Part shown: positions 12,096-24,022 of the stretch, in pieces | Layout of the letters: the number at the start of each line of letters is the position of its first letter | Numbering within the stretch: the first letter of the stretch is position 1 | Assembly (NCBI GenBank): GCA_025504975.1 | Contig: JANUWI010000004.1 | Location: forward strand, 2,232,001-2,296,000 | Origin: Plenodomus lindquistii | Taxonomy: Eukaryota; Ascomycota; Dothideomycetes; Pleosporales; Leptosphaeriaceae | DNA: 64,000 nucleotides | Direction: 5' to 3' | Translations under genes and position numbers: made by a program | Notes under the pieces: model-generated | What the model was told of the DNA's origin: nothing | Database searches by the model: none | Seen by the model: the letters and a program-made list of their open reading frames with translations, nothing else

Positions 12096-12575
12096 GTTGC
12101 GCGTATGTGGTTGAGGCGCGTCGGAGCGATGTCCAGAAAAAAAGGACGCTAAAAGTCGCGGCACCTTCTGCGGGGAAGTGCGGAAGCTCTCACGTCATGC
12201 AGGAACAACACCATGGCGGCCATTCTGGGAGCTTGAACTAAGCAGACTCGCGGAAGTTTTTATTCTACTGGTAAGCGTTTGATATGCCTGAGTCTCCATT
12301 GTCGTCTTGAAAAAGGGGGTCATAATGGCTCTTGATCGTGTGAGTCGAGCGGCCCATCTCACATCTCATGACCATGATCGTCGCATCGCGAAGCTGGGGT
12401 GCATATGCAATTGCTACTGTTGCACTGGCAATCCCTCACTAGCGCTCCTGGGGTGCATTGCTTCCTCTTCTGCCGCCCCACTGACCTTATAAACGTAGTT
12501 CGTCGTTCGTTTCTTGTCTACTTTGCTTCACTCATAGTGCCTCCGCCCTTTGGCAGTTGGCAGATCGTGACCAAG
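12096..12575. promoter_or_regulatory. Divergent promoter RED-like / GH43
   Basis: 480 bp between divergent starts. A TATA-like TATAAA at 12488-12493 lies 83-88 bp before the GH43 start. No equivalent was seen on the RED side. Confidence 0.45.
12488..12493 (+). promoter_or_regulatory. TATA box of GH43 gene
   Basis: TATAAA in the context CCTTATAAACG, 83-88 bp upstream of the ATG. Spacing and context fit a core promoter. Assigned from sequence only. Confidence 0.45.
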
Positions 12576-13792
12576 ATGTTCAAGCTTCTCCTACTTTCTG
12601 CCCTTGCGGCAACGGGGTTTTGTCAAAGCTCTAGCCCATCGACCAATTCATCAACTTCGGCTACCTTCACAAACCCCATCGTAAATAACACAGGCGCCGA
12701 CCCGTCAGTCCAATCCATCTGCCGAACGTGAAAAACTATCCCAAATCTGACTTCAATAGATGGATGTTTCGCCACGAAGAGTACTACTATCTCACTTACA
12801 CCAACAATGTAGACATCACACTGTTCCGCAGCAAGTCTTTGACCGACTGGGCTGGTGCCGAGTCCAAGTTGGTCTTCAGCCCACCACCAGGCATGAACTA
12901 TTCCACCGACCTCTGGGCTCCCGAGATCCACAACATCGACGACAAGTGGTATATCATCTTCACAGCAGACCCGCGTAATGATTCTCCTCCACCAGAGATC
13001 GAGATGGTGAGTACCGCATAACCCTCGACAGACGCGAAAAGACATGCTAACTCCCCCAAAAAGTGGTGTGAATACAACTGCCCAGCCGTCCACCACCGCA
13101 TGTTCGTCGTAGAAGGTACCGGCTCTTCCCCCTGGACCGCCACCTATCAATACAAATCCGAACTCGACACATACAACCAATTCGCCATTGACGGGACCTA
13201 TTTTCAACATTCCAACCAACTCTACCACATCTACTCATGCTGGCACCGCCAATACGACGGCTGGCCCGCCAACCTCTGCATCACCAAGATGGAAAACCCA
13301 TACACAGTGTCCTCCCCCTTCTCCGAGCGCCAAATCATCTCCACGCCAGAGTACGCCTGGGAAAAGACACCATTCGGCCGCACCAGCAACGACCGTCTCT
13401 CCTCCAACGAAGGCCCCCAACAACTCACCAACCCCACCACTGGCCAAACCTTCCTCATCTACAGCGCCGCCCGCTCAGATAACCGCAACTACTGCCTCGC
13501 CCAACTCGAACTTGTCGGCGACGACCCCATGAACCCTGGAGATTGGCGCAAACATCCATACCCCGTATTCTACCAGAACCCAAGTGAGGAGGCGTATGGC
13601 GTAGGGCATGCGTCGTTTACGACTAGTCCGGATGGAAGTGAGAGCTGGATTGTGTATCATGGGATGAGGGATCCGACGAATGGGTGGGGGGCGAGGACCA
13701 TTAGGGCGCAGAAGTTTGAGTGGAATGAAGACGGGAGTCCGAGGTTCCCGAAGCCGGGGTATGGGCCGTATGATGTGCCTAAGGGGCAGTAG
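12576..13792 (+). CDS. Secreted GH43 glycoside hydrolase (arabinofuranosidase-type)
   Basis: A five-bladed beta-propeller hydrolase, likely releasing L-arabinose from arabinan or arabinoxylan side chains. Three exons (12576-12703, 12760-13006, 13064-13792) give 367 aa. Residues 1-17 (MFKLLLLSALAATGFCQ) are a signal peptide. A short Ser/Thr linker precedes the propeller. The catalytic Asp base lies in GADPWMFRHEEYY, the pKa-modulating Asp region in DLWAPEIHNI, and the general-acid Glu in SSNEGPQQL. The layout resembles the subgroup with exo-arabinofuranosidases, but substrate cannot be read from sequence. Introns are 56 and 57 bp. Wobble bases are mostly C until about 13575 and then switch to G to the stop. 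Confidence 0.85.
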
Positions 13793-14002
13793 ATGGTGAT
13801 TGGGAGCGTTTGGGTAGGGAGTAGGTATATATAGGATCATGAGAGGAAGGGGTGAAGATGTGTAAATGAGATGATAAGACAGCGTCGAAGCGCAATAAAT
13901 CTGTTACAAGCTGCGGACCGTCACATGCCATCAGTGTTAAATATTTTGAATGTAATGAATGGTAATGATATAGGTTGGTGGTCATAATGTATGTACCGCC
14001 TG

Positions 14003-15307
14003 TTATCTTGCATCAAGATGTGAGACGCCTCCTGTTCTTTCAGGAGCTTTTCTACTAGGCTCGTCTGATCTGTGGTACTCTCGTTTCCGATGAGAGGACG
14101 ATCGCGTGTCTGTATCATGCCGAATTCTGTCTCTGCTGCGACTGCGACTTCGCTCGCCTTTGCGATGAGAATGCCTATGCTCGCTTCTATCGCGATCATG
14201 ACTGCGATCGCGATGTCTGTTCTTCGACGACCTTTCTCGCTCGCCATCATGCTTGCGATCATGGTATCTGCTCCTCGACGACCTTCTGGACTGACCATCA
14301 TGTTGTCGTGCGTCCTGGGGGCAGTCGCCTTTCTCGCCATCGTGTCTCGACTTTCTCTTCCGGTGCCTCCTCAGCCGTTCTTCATGCTCCTGGGTAGCTC
14401 GTAGCTCTCGTAGCTCCCGATCCCGTTCCTCGGCCCACTTCTTCTTGTCAAGCTTCGATCTTTGTAGCTGTGCTTGAGCTTTCTGCATAAATGCAAAAGG
14501 ATCACTGGTGGAGATTCGAGCCTGTTGTCTCTCCTTGCGCCGTGGATCTTCATTGCCCCACACATCCTTGACCTCGAAACCTGAATATGCAGCCACCTCC
14601 TGGGTCTCTCCTGTGTTTGCGTGTGTTTGAGACTTCTGATCTGCAATGTACCATGGCTGGCTTATTCCGCCCCTGCCGGCTGCATTTGAGAAACGCATAG
14701 TGTACTGGTCCTCGAGTGCCTTTTCTTTCTTGCGCTTCTCTTTTTCGACCTCTGCGTTCTTCTCGCGCCTGATGGCCTCCTTCATGTCGACTGGAAAGAG
14801 ATCGATGTGACCGGCATGATCTGTGAGAGGCGCATCGCTGACTGTGCTTCGAATCTTCAATATCTTTGCTGCGTCGTCTGCGTCGGTTTTGGGTAGGGCA
14901 TTGCTTGCCAACCGTATATCCATGTCTGTGTCGTCCTCGCCAGCCAGCTTCCGCCTCTTGCGCTCACGGCCATCTTCTCCCCGAGATTTGGGTTGACTTT
15001 TGCCATCGCTAGAGGCCGGTTCTGGTAGGGGTGGGGGTGTTCGGCCGCGCAGTATGGCAGCGCGTCGCTCAGCGTCCAGTTCTTGCATGCGCTGGTCGTC
15101 TGCAGCTTCGCGGGCAGCGGCCGCAGCCTCGTCTGCCTTGACACGCGCAATGTTGTCCGCATTGTAGACGTTCCATGACTATGAGATGTTAGCTGTGCTA
15201 TGCCAATGGACTGGCATACACGGCTTACTTTCTTGCCCAGCAAGTGTCTATCAGCGCATCAGCGAATGTGACGTACGGCGATGCTTGCAGTCCACGTACA
15301 AAGGCAT
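14003..15307 (-). CDS. CIR_N-domain, RS-rich nuclear protein (LENG1-like)
   Basis: Three exons (15300-15307, 15229-15247, 14003-15178) give 400 aa. The first two coding exons are only 8 and 19 nt. Splicing them yields MPLHLLGKKSWNVYN, the typical start of CIR_N proteins such as LENG1. A coiled, charged stretch follows (DNIARV, ADEAAAAAREAADDQ, MQELDAERR). The middle has GISQPWYI and DPFAFMQKAQAQL. The last 130 residues are rich in Arg-Ser, Arg-Asp-Arg and His, as in splicing-associated proteins. Introns are 52 and 50 bp. A role in RNA processing is inferred from the domain and RS tail. The stop faces the GH43 stop at 210 bp. Confidence 0.85.
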
Positions 15308-15863
15308 TCTGGCGGTTCTCTCTCACAGCCGGCCAGCAGCAGCAATAGCCAATTGGTCACCTCCTCCAAACTGTATCGTATAACGATCGCTGGTCGAATG
15401 TGCGTCATGTCCAACGGTCGCCGGTCGCCGCCAGTGGAGCAGGCGGCGATAGAAGCCAGGCCGGCGGCAGCTACGGGGCGTTAGTTCGAACGGGTGCAAG
15501 CTGCAGCAAGCACACTCCACCGCAAACATGCCTGTCCAAATCCCCCGCAACAAAGGCCCCATTAGGCAAAGCCATCGAACGGGTGACGAAATGGTACACC
15601 ATGCCTAGGGCAAGGCCCTGATACACATCCTGCATCTCGCTCCATCTCAGTCTACTGCGCTTGAAGGTTGGTGATAAACGGCCCCAGCCACCTCACCTCC
15701 TCTTTCGCGCCAGCTTTCCTTCCCCAATTTGCCTGACCATGTACGGCACGCGCCGAAGAGTCTGATAGGCACGACATCTCCCTGCATCGACTCAAGGTTC
15801 TGCCCAGCTGTCCTCCAATCGCCAAGGAAAGAAAGTCTGACTCCCAAGACATCGTCGCCAAAC
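15308..15863. promoter_or_regulatory. Divergent promoter CIR_N gene / FlbE-like gene
   Basis: About 550 bp between divergent starts. An open frame extends upstream of 15864 to 15729 but lacks the conserved N-terminus, so the first 135 bp are treated as leader. Confidence 0.4.
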
Positions 15864-16616
15864 ATGCCCACCTGGCTCGTCCACGGTTTTCGCTGGCCGC
15901 GACCCCAGATTCGAATCCACATCATCCTCCAAAATCTCGACGATGCGGCCCCCGAGTGGCTCATGGCTCCCGCAACCGCAGAATGCATGTTGAACAACTT
16001 CAAAGAGCAATGGCCGACTGAGATGGCACAATTACCCGATTTGCGTTTCATTGAGCAGTACGATCCAGATGATCTTACTGTCAAAGACCAGCCGTACGCA
16101 TATGTATGCGACATTGTTCACGAAGTCAAGCTGGGCATAGATGTGGATGATATAAGGGGTGCGGGTTTAGCAGACGACCAATGGGCAGCTCTTGCAGAGC
16201 TGCGGGATAAGGTTGCGGCTGACCAGAAGCTGGGTTGGTTTGTGGTGGTCAATGGTGATGTGGAGAGATGGGCACCGCCACTGGAGGATGAGGACGATGA
16301 TACCACCCCAGATGCCAGTCTCTTTAGTCCTACAAGCCAAAGAAGTAGCGTTGCGCAAGCGGATGCAAAGCAGTCACAGGATAGGGAGCGGCCATCTACA
16401 AGCAGGAGTTTGAAGAAGTGGTTAGGAGGCAAACTCAAGAAAACGAAAAGGTAAGACAACTCTGCGAATTTGTCTTGATAGACTCTGACTTTCCACAGTG
16501 GACGTAATTTGAGAGCAGACGCAACACCAGCTGAATCAGAGGAGCCGGTACCGCCATTACCGAAGATGTCACCCAAAGATGCTCTGCACGAGCCTCAATT
16601 GTCGAATGGTAAATGA
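15864..16616 (+). CDS. Probable FlbE-like developmental regulator
   Basis: Two exons (15864-16450, 16499-16616; 48-bp intron) give 234 aa. The protein starts MPTWLVHGFRWPRPQIRIHI, an N-terminus I associate with the filamentous-fungal FlbE group, which acts upstream of conidiation in Aspergillus. This is from memory of the family, not a search. Further conserved-looking blocks are NLDDAAPEWLMAP, LRFIEQYDPDD, QPYAYVCD and GWFVVVNGD. The C-terminal third is Ser-rich, then basic (KKWLGGKLKKTK), and looks disordered. An ATG 135 bp upstream is in frame but would add a non-conserved extension. No signal peptide or membrane segment is present. Confidence 0.6.
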
Positions 16617-17186
16617 ACATTGCAAATGTAACATTGCTTCGTCTCGGTTTGTATGATATCGATATAGTATTTAATGACATCTACAATATAGCCGTATCGG
16701 CTTCAAACTGTTAAAACAGCAGTGACAGTGAATTCCATACGTCAAGACTGTGGAAAGTCAGAGGCTAATGGAGGATCTAATTCACAATTTTAGGGCTAAA
16801 GGATTGAGGAGTTCCTAAATCCGTTGCCAGCTCGAGCAACGAAAGTCTTCTTATGTACTCTACAGTGTCTGTCGCAAACTCACTCTTTGGGTTAGTGCCG
16901 GTCATATGCATATAATCTTCACGTGACTGGGCTCTGCCTTCAGCTAGCTCGACAATTTATCGATCGCGACTGCAACGCGGAGCAACCAGCTTGCAAGCCA
17001 CAACTCACCAATCCTCATCCGACATTGATCCTCCCACTTCCACTGCCATTTTTTCGATACGCAATCGACATACCCGTTAGCAGGCTGCATTACCGACATC
17101 GTAGGGCCACGCAAGGCCTACGCGACCATTTGAGGCCTATCTAGATCTACATGCCCACCAGGGCTTGATTGTGCACCGCCGCCAAG
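16617..17186. other. Intergenic: PRP6 promoter
   Basis: 570 bp between two plus-strand genes. A C/T-rich stretch lies at about 17015-17060, shortly before the PRP6 start. No repeat or RNA gene was seen. Confidence 0.4.
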
Positions 17187-20087
17187 ATGAGTGGACGACG
17201 CGACTTTCTTTCGATGCCTGCGCCTGAGAACTATGTAGCTGGTCTCGGGCGTGGTGCGACTGGGTTCACCACGCGAAGTGATTTGGGTCCTGCGCGAGAG
17301 GGTCCTTCGGAGGAGCAGATGAAGGAAATGCTGGCAAAACGTGCTGCTTCCCTGGGTCAAGCTGCTCCTGCTGCATATGGTGTAACCGAGAAGAAAGAGG
17401 AGGAGCGCGACGAGGAGGAAGATCGGTTTCAAGACCCTGATAATGAGGTCGGCCTTTTCTCGAGCGGCATGAACTACGACAAGGACGACGACGAGGCCGA
17501 CAGGATTTACCAAGAGGTTGATGAAAAGATGGATAAGCGACGGAGAGCCCGCAGGTTAGTACCCCACTCCCCTTGTACATGCCCCATCCCCTCTATCTTT
17601 ACTGTCGAAGTATTCATCGTTCCTTTTGCATGAACAGATACCGATGTCCGACCTAGGGAAGCCCGCGAGCAACAAGAACGCGACGACTACGAAAAGAACA
17701 ACCCGAAGATTCAACTCCAATTCGCCGATCTAAAGCGAGCGCTTGGCTCTGTTTCCGAGGAAGAATGGGCAGCGCTGCCTGAAGTAGGAGACATGACGGG
17801 CAAGGCAAAGCGGGCACGAGAAGCCCGAATGGCAAACTCACGGTCGTATGCGGTACCGGACAGTGTTATCCAAGCTGCGTCCAAGTCTGGAGAGCTCGAT
17901 ACATCTATTTCTGCCAATGACGCCGATTCGGGGACCATGACGAACTTTGCGTCCATTGGAGCTGCGCAACTTTCTGCTCTTACGGTACGCCTTGATTCGG
18001 CAGCGTCTAGTGCGCCTGGAACACAAACGGCTACCTCGGGCACTGCAACAACCGTTGATCCGAAAGGCTACATCACTGCGCTGGACAAGAAACAGGCCAT
18101 GGGCGACGAGGTGCCGGTAGAAGACATCAATCGTGCGCGTGTGTTGCTCGAGTCAGCTGTCAAGACGAACGTACACAATGGCCCCGGTTATGTTGCACTT
18201 TCACGACTGGAAGAGGTGGCAGGAAAAATCCACACTGCGAAGAAGGTCATACAAAAGGGATGCGAGATGTGTCCCAAGTCCATCGTCGTTTGGGAAGAAG
18301 CGATTCGGCTCAACAGAGAAAACGTGCACAACGCAAAGATTATCGCAGCGAACGGCATCAAACTCAACCCCAAGGCTATCAGGCTGTGGCAGCAAGCAAT
18401 TGAGCTAGAACAGACTCCAGCTGCTAGGAAGAAGGTTACGCGACAAGCGCTGGATCACAACCCGCAATCAGTGGAGTTATGGAAGACTCTAATCAACGAC
18501 ACTGAGGAGATTGAGAACGTCAAACTTTTGTTCGCAAAAGCCACAGACACGGTGCCGTTGTCTGAAGAGCTGTGGATCTCATATGCACGTGTGAGTGACG
18601 CGGATGCGGCTCAGCAAGTATTGAACAAGGCGCGCAAAGCGATACCAACGAGTTGGGCAATCTGGATACACGCTTGCCGACTACAAGAAGAGCTTGGAAA
18701 GGTCGAAATGTGTGACCGTATCATGGAGCGTGCTGTCAAAGCGCTTATCAAGGAGAATGCCATGATCAAGCGTGAGGAATGGCTAGCACAGGCTGAGATT
18801 TGTGAAGAAGAAGGTGATAGGGTAACCGCTGCATCAATAATCAAGGCCACCATTGGCTGGGGCTTAGACGAGGATGACGAGCGTAGAGACATCTGGCTTG
18901 AGGATGCTAAAAGCATTTCGAGTCGCGGTAGATTCGAGACTGCGCGTGCTATCCTGGGACACGCAGTGTCTGTATTTCCGTATTCGACGACTGTCTGGCA
19001 CGCGTCCGCGGATCTGGAGAAGCATCACGGCACGACTGAGTCACTACTCAGCGTTCTCGAGCGCGCTGTCAATGCTTGTCCCAACTCAGAGTCTCTCTGG
19101 CTAATGTACGCTCGAGAGATGTGGCAATCTGGCAATCCCGAAGGCGCTCGCAAGGTCCTAGGCCGCTCATTCGAGCAATTGCCCGGCAACGAAAATCTCT
19201 ACACACGGGCCGTCGACTTCGAAGTAGACGCCGGCAACTACGACCAAGCACGAAGCTTCCTCCAAGTCGCACGAGAATCCGCCGCCACAGACCGCATCTT
19301 CATGAAATCTGCCGTCCTGGAACGACAACTTGGCAACTATGAAGCCGCACTCGACATCTGCAACCAAGCCCTCCAAAACTGGCCACAAAGCTGGAAACTC
19401 CACGCCGTCAAAGGCCAAATCTACGAACAACTCTCCAAGCTCAAAGAAGCCCAAGAAGCCTTCAACATCGGCACCCGCGCCGCGCCCAAGTCGCCAACCC
19501 TCTACATCCTCCTCTCGCGGATCCAAGAAAAACAAGGCGCAATCGTCAAAGCGCGCTCCACACTCGACCGCGGCCGCCAGCAAAACCCCAAAAACCCAGA
19601 CCTCCTCTGCGAAGCCGTCCGTCTAGAACGCCGCCAACAAAACATCCCCGCCGCGCAAAAAATCATGGCCACCGCCCTCCAAGAATGTCCCAACTCGGGG
19701 CTCCTCTGGTCCGAAAAAATCATGCATCTTGAGTCGCGCACCCAGCGCAAACCGCGCGCCCTGGAAGCTATTAAAAAAGTAGAAAAAGACGCGCAGCTCT
19801 TTGTAGTCGTTGCGCGCATCTTTTGGTCTGAGCGCCGGCTCGATAAGGCGGCGACGTGGTTTACGAAGGCTGTGGTGCTGGATCCGGATTATGGCGATGG
19901 ATGGGTTTGGTACTACAAGTTTTTGGAACAGCATGGAACCGAGGAGAAGAAGGGCGAGGTGTTGAGTAAGGTTGCCATGGCGGAGCCGAGGCATGGTGAG
20001 ATTTGGCAGAGTGTGAGGAAGGATCCTAAGTTTGCAAAGGAGAGTGTTGAGGGCGTTTTGAGGATTGCGGCCAAGATTGCGGAGTAG
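17187..20087 (+). CDS. PRP6: U4/U6-U5 tri-snRNP splicing factor Prp6
   Basis: A HAT-repeat scaffold bridging U5 and U4/U6 in the tri-snRNP (S. pombe Prp1). Two exons (17187-17554, 17657-20087; 102-bp intron) give 932 aa, the family length. The PRP1 N-terminal domain starts FLSMPAPENYVAGLGRGATG and continues through DEADRIYQEVDEKMDKR. From about residue 290 the protein is a series of HAT repeats, with recurring motifs such as VWEEAIRL, LWKTLI, ELWISYA, AIWIHAC, LWLMYA and GWVWYYKFLEQ. The intron interrupts the basic RRRARREAREQQ segment. Wobble usage is C- and A-rich around 19170-19790 and becomes G-rich from about 19800. The start is the first ATG giving the conserved domain. Confidence 0.95.
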
Positions 20088-20126
20088 ATGTGGGAGGGTG
20101 GGTACGAGGGGTGGAGAGGATGATTT

Positions 20127-20160
20127 GGATGGATGGATGGATGGATGGATGGATGGATGG
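20127..20160. repeat. (GGAT)n microsatellite
   Basis: About 8.5 perfect copies of GGAT, 40 bp downstream of the PRP6 stop and so probably inside its 3' UTR. Likely variable in copy number. Confidence 0.9.
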
Positions 20161-20648
20161 TTGATTGGTTGGTGGGGCTGTTTTGTAGGGACTTTGTAGA
20201 TGTTTGGTACTTTTGGGGAATCAGTGTTAAAGTAGCCTCAAAGACACGATTTGTATCATTTTGAAACTGAGTCTTTTCCTCGGTACTACAATGTATACTC
20301 TATCATCATCCATATATTCACTTCCTTTACACACGCATTCCCCCTCGAGTCAACAGCACAGCAAAAGAGTCATTGGTATGGCCAGGCAATCCTATGTGAC
20401 GATGATGTAGTAAGTACAGTCAGCACGAGTATTTTGACAACCATCCTCATCATGATAATTCGTCAATACAACCAATATCACCGCACCACCACGGAATAAA
20501 GAAAACACCACATGCAAGAACACCACAATTCTGCAGTTAGACATATTTATGCATTCTTCAAACTCAACTAAAAAAGAGGCCGTCTGGTGTGTATGTGAAT
20601 CTGCGAGACCAACCAAGTAGTCCCCTCCCCCCTCCCCTCTCCTCTCCA

Positions 20649-20670
20649 CCCCCCCCCCCCCCAAAAAAAA
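20649..20670. repeat. C14-A8 homopolymer pair
   Basis: A run of 14 C followed directly by 8 A. Lengths of such runs are error-prone in sequencing. Confidence 0.8.
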
Positions 20671-21341
20671 TCCCATAAATGTTAATCCGTGACTTTTTTC
20701 AAGATTCCAATTCCGACCCAACCCGTTTTAAATTTCAATCGAAATCGATGTGTGTGTCGCACAACATTTGCCCCCTTTCCAACCCAGCCAAACACCTTGA
20801 GGTTGTAAGATATGTAAACGAAGAAGGTTTCAACTCCCTCATCATATCCTCCTCCTCTTCCTCCTCCTCACCGCCAGCACACTGCGTCTCTTCTCTTCGG
20901 TTCTCTTCTGCGAACGAGCTCGACCAGCCGTACAACGTCGTGTGAGAAGCTTCCCGCAGCATATGTGCAGAAGTAGCATCTCTTGATCATTATGAAAAAC
21001 AAAAAGGTTACCAACTGTATCAACAAAAAGAATAAACAGGCATACTCCAAAGAACTCCAGGGGGTCTCATGCAACAGGAGAGAGAGAAAAAAAAGAATAA
21101 AAAGACAAAGAGAGACAGTGACAACACATTGTTCAATGCGAAACGCCGTCCCATGCCGACGCCGGTGGGTTGTGAAGATTTACTTTCTATCAGTGGTATT
21201 GTTGGCGGTGATGAGAGATATATCGTAGGCATCATGATTGTGCGGTTGGGTAATCCAAAGAATATTTATAGCTGAAGGCATTGTGTCGAAGTGGCCAAGC
21301 CGACGAAGTTGTTCACGCGTGGGGAGGATGCGGAAGTGCCC

Positions 21342-22137
21342 TCACAGGATCACGCATTTTGGCTTGTCTTTTTGTCGCTTGTTGTTGCCGTAACCGTTGC
21401 CGCCTACGCCTCTTGTGCGACGGTTGTCGTTGCCTCTGGCGCGGTCTTTTTCTTGGCGCACGCGTGGCTCTTTTCTGTCCGATGGCGAGCGGCCGCTGCC
21501 CTGATGGCGTTGTCGGCGGAGTTGCCTAACGACGTCAAAGAAGGCTTTCTCAACGTTGACGCAATTTTTGGCGGATGCTTCGACAAAGTCGCAGCCGAGG
21601 TCCTTAGCCAGGGCTTGTCCTTCTTGCGTTGATACCTCACGCTCGGTGACGCGGTCGCACTTGTTTCCGACGAGCATGACAGGCGCTTGGCCGAACATTG
21701 GTGCAGATGCGGTGAGCGGTGAGCCGGGGTACGTGGGTGAGCCGGCCATTGCCGTCTCCTTGACGCGCTGGATTTGGCTGTGGAAACGTTGGATGCGAGC
21801 AAAGGAAGAGCGTGAAGAGATGCTGTACACAAGCACAAAGCCCTCGCCATCACGTATCCACTGGTCTCTGAGAGCAATGTACTCTTCTTGGCCGGCAGTA
21901 TCGAGCACTTCGAGCATGCACGATTGGCCGTCGATCTGCACCTGTTTGCGGTACGAGTCCTCAATGGTGGGGTCGTATGTTTCGACGAAATGGTTCAAGC
22001 ACAACTAGCGGCGGTCAGAAAAGTCAAATACGCAGGGGGGGGAAAGGGGCCAAGGCTACCTGGATGGTCAAGGCAGTTTTTCCCACACCACCGTCGCCGA
22101 GCACCACCAACTTGTACAGCGTCATTTTGCCCGCCAT
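21342..22137 (-). CDS. ras2: Ras-family GTPase (Ras2/RasB type)
   Basis: A small GTPase controlling polar growth and development. Two exons (22060-22137, 21342-22004; 55-bp intron after TALTIQ) give 246 aa. G1 is GDGGVGKT (Gly16 corresponds to human Gly12), switch I is ETYDPTIED, G3 is DTAGQEE, G4 is NKCD and G5 is ASAKN. A Gly/Pro/Ser insertion (about MAGSPTYPGSPLTASAPMFG) between switch II and G4 is typical of the filamentous Ras2/RasB group and separates it from Ras1/RasA. The hypervariable tail is Arg/Gly/Asn-rich and ends KPKCVIL, a CaaX box with Leu last. All catalytic residues are intact. The upstream region is long and repeat-rich. Confidence 0.93.
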
Positions 22138-22789
22138 GATGCTGGATGTGTAGGGGAGTGAGGCGTGGAGCGAGTCGAGTGCAGGTGATGGTGATCAAGG
22201 CGAGGGGGACGGGCACAGATAAAGGACAGGGGCGCTGTCGAGGCCAGCCGACTGCGTTGGGCAAGGCGGTCGCCACGTCGTCGCAAAAGTCGAGTGGTGA
22301 GGGCGCGGTTGCAGGCGCAGGTGATGAGCGGGCGCGGGGGAGAGAGCGGGCGGGCAGCGAGGTCCAGACAGGCGGGACGAAGGGGGCGGCGCGGCCAGAA
22401 GCAGCGAGGTTGTCGTGGAGCCAAACGGCGGAGGCAGCTTGCACGGCAGCACAAGGGCGCGTGTCGGTGGGCAGCTGCAGGCGGTTCAGAATCGATCGGA
22501 GGGCGGCGTCACTGGGGAGGGACAGGCGTAGCACAAGCAGGCGTCGGGGCGGGAGCGTGGCCTGTGCAGCAGCAACGGCGGTGCAGCGCAGAGACGAGAC
22601 GAGACAAGGTGGCAGGTAGGGCGAAGCGAGGTGGGACGAGATGGTCGCTGCGGACGTCGAGGCGGGCTGCAGCGCGTGCGACCGTGGGCGAGCCGGCGTG
22701 GGGACTGTGTAGTGATGGCTGGAGAGGGCACACAGCGAGGAAGAGGGGAAGGGAAGGGATGCGATGGGTGCGATGCTGCGGGCAGGGTC

Positions 22790-22840
22790 GAGCAGAAGCA
22801 GAAGCAGAAGCAGCAGTGGCGGCGGCGGCGGCGGTGGCAG
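22790..22840. repeat. AGAAGC and GGC short tandem repeats
   Basis: Imperfect AGAAGC units run directly into a (GGC)n tract of about six copies, 650-700 bp upstream of RAS2. Confidence 0.8.
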
Positions 22841-23145
22841 CAGGACGGGTATGATTCAGAGGGGGGAAAAGGGTGGTATGGGTGGATGTAGAGGTGTATG
22901 CGTGTCTGTGGCGGAGGGTAGGCTTGCGGAGTGCCAGCGAGTGGAATGGCCGTGCTTGTGCTTGTGCTTGTGGTGGTGGGAGAGAAGCTCAGCAGAGGAC
23001 GCAGCACCAGAGAGCGGTGGTGGAGCCTCCTTGGTTGGGCTGGCCGCTGGCCGCTGGCTGCAATGGCCGGCAATCCGACGGGCTCAGGGCTGCTGCTCCC
23101 ACGTGAATCAGCAGGCTGCAGGCGCCGACAGAGGCCGTGCGCGGG

Positions 23146-23209
23146 CTATCCACTCTCCACTCTCCGCTATCCACTATCCACTACCCACTATCCACTATCC
23201 ACTATCCAC
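23146..23209. repeat. CTATCCA 7-bp tandem repeat
   Basis: About nine imperfect copies of a 7-mer (CTATCCA and variants CTCTCCA, CTACCCA), about 1 kb upstream of RAS2. Confidence 0.85.
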
Positions 23210-23840
23210 AACAACAACAGTCGTCGTCTATCAGAGCAGGACTGGGCGGCGTGGGCGGCGTGGGATGGCAGGCGGCGGCGAGGACGGGCGCGGCAGGGTC
23301 GCGGTGATAGCGCAGCGATGGAAGAGGGAGGTCAAGAGAAAGGCGCGATTAGTCGCCTGCTGGGCAGTGGGCGGTGGCCGGGGTTTTACTCTGCATCGAC
23401 TATACCATGTACACTGTACTGTGCTAGGTCACCGTGTGCTGTGTCTACGCTGCGTTGAGGCTGGCCTGGCCTGACATGGCATCCACCCTCACGGCACACA
23501 GGCTTGGGCGACGTCGCGGCACAGAGGATACGCCCAGTCGCCGCGAGCCAAGGGCCGCCCTCGCTCCACCAGCCAGTGTGCAGTGTGCAGCCGGTGCCTC
23601 AGCCAGCGAGCGAGCGAGAGGGCGCCCCAAGTGCCCACATCCCGCAGCGCCCGCCCAACGCCAGCTCCATCATCCATACATCCATACATGCTGTATATAC
23701 ATGCGTACATATGCAACAGAACAGCATGCAACACCTGGACAGGTGCACACTGCACACCTACAACTCCCACCATGCGCTTCTGTTGCAACGCCCATCGATA
23801 TTGCTGCTTCCTGCACCGTCTCGTGGCCCCTCTGGTCCCC

Positions 23841-23892
23841 TACCTCCCTACCTCCCTACCTCCCTACCTCCCTACCTCCCTACCTCCCTACC
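23841..23892. repeat. TACCTCCC 8-bp tandem repeat
   Basis: Six and a half near-perfect copies of TACCTCCC, purely pyrimidine apart from one A per unit. It could form non-B DNA. Confidence 0.9.
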
Positions 23893-23984
23893 CGGTCCTG
23901 CCAACACTCCCTTTTCCACAACCTATATGCGGCAGGGCCAACACATTCCCTCATCCCCCTCCCGTCTTGCTGCTGCAGCTGGCT

Positions 23985-24022
23985 TCCCTTCCCTTCCCTT
24001 CCTTTCCCTTCCTTTCCCTTTC
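23985..24022. repeat. Polypyrimidine CCCTT/CCTTTC tract
   Basis: About 38 bases of C and T only, made of CCCTT and CCTTTC units, close to the preceding 8-mer array. Confidence 0.8.

Larger units (their letters stand above)
20088..21341. other. Convergent intergenic region PRP6 / RAS2
   Basis: 1.25 kb between two stops, holding both 3' ends. It contains a tetranucleotide repeat and a C/A homopolymer pair, annotated separately. Short frames here have no protein-like features. Confidence 0.5.
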
